Shown here piece after piece: positions 63,942 to 64,000 of a DNA stretch of 64,000 nucleotides (its first letter is position 1; every line of letters starts with the position of its first letter). The stretch comes from Narthecium ossifragum. Lineage: Eukaryota > Streptophyta > Magnoliopsida > Dioscoreales > Nartheciaceae. The stretch is taken from NCBI GenBank assembly GCA_963920575.1, contig OY986965.1, positions 9,441,134 through 9,505,133 of the forward strand, in the 5' to 3' direction. The translations under genes were made by a program, and so were the position numbers. The notes below the pieces were generated by a model. The model was not told the origin of the DNA and did no database searches. It saw only the letters and a list, made by a program, of their open reading frames with translations.

Positions 63942-64000
63942 TCGCTCTAGAATATAAAATTCAGGTATTGTCATCATTTTTCGTTCAATAATAACAGCAA

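Overview
This is a plant nuclear window. It shows GT-AG introns, two copies of a plant-type glutamate receptor-like (GLR) channel gene, and dense nested LTR retrotransposons, MULEs, MITEs and a CACTA terminus. Some islands are very GC-rich (captured gene fragments, LTRs), which would suit a monocot, but I cannot name the species.

Layout. 1-3846: a partial MITE, then an old LTR split by a younger solo LTR (1234-3616, target duplication AGTAA). 3847-6617: non-coding, with one long-TIR MITE. 6618-18985: duplication unit 1, with GLR copy 1 (six exons, 7099-18574, 914 codons, no break). Its third intron holds a MULE-like element (itself hit by a solo LTR with TSD TCGTC), a Pack-MULE carrying part of a geranylgeranyl reductase gene, and a Harbinger-type MITE. 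19030-20405: start of unit 2, with exon 1 of GLR copy 2. 20406-47257: a 26.9-kb block inside intron 1 of copy 2. The block is a minus-strand Tat-like Ty3/gypsy element (A) that lacks its 3' LTR. A is interrupted by a 704-bp TRIM (21551-22254, TSD CTTAG) and by a nearly intact 16.0-kb plus-strand Tat-like element (B, 25488-41489, TSD GACTT). 47258-55213: the rest of unit 2, with GLR exons 2-6, the same MULE and the same Pack-MULE. 55214-64000: microsatellites, two LTR remnants, a CACTA end with subterminal repeats, a pectin acetylesterase first-exon fragment, a 1.2-kb inverted minisatellite, two hairpins, and the 3' part of a FAR1/FRS-like gene on the minus strand.

How it fits together. The host content is a tandem pair of clade-3-type GLR genes whose exon lengths are identical (250, 1349, 278, 32, 407, 429 nt). 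Elements shared by both introns predate the duplication; those in one copy only are younger or were lost from the other. Copy 2 is unusual in two ways. Its exon 1 is 27.6 kb from exon 2, and about 55 bp of intron 1 is present on both sides of the inserted block. A simple transposon insertion would duplicate only 5 bp, so the present copy 2 looks like a fusion of two GLR copies through a deletion that also removed the 3' LTR of element A. I found no prokaryotic features, rRNA, tRNA or CRISPR.
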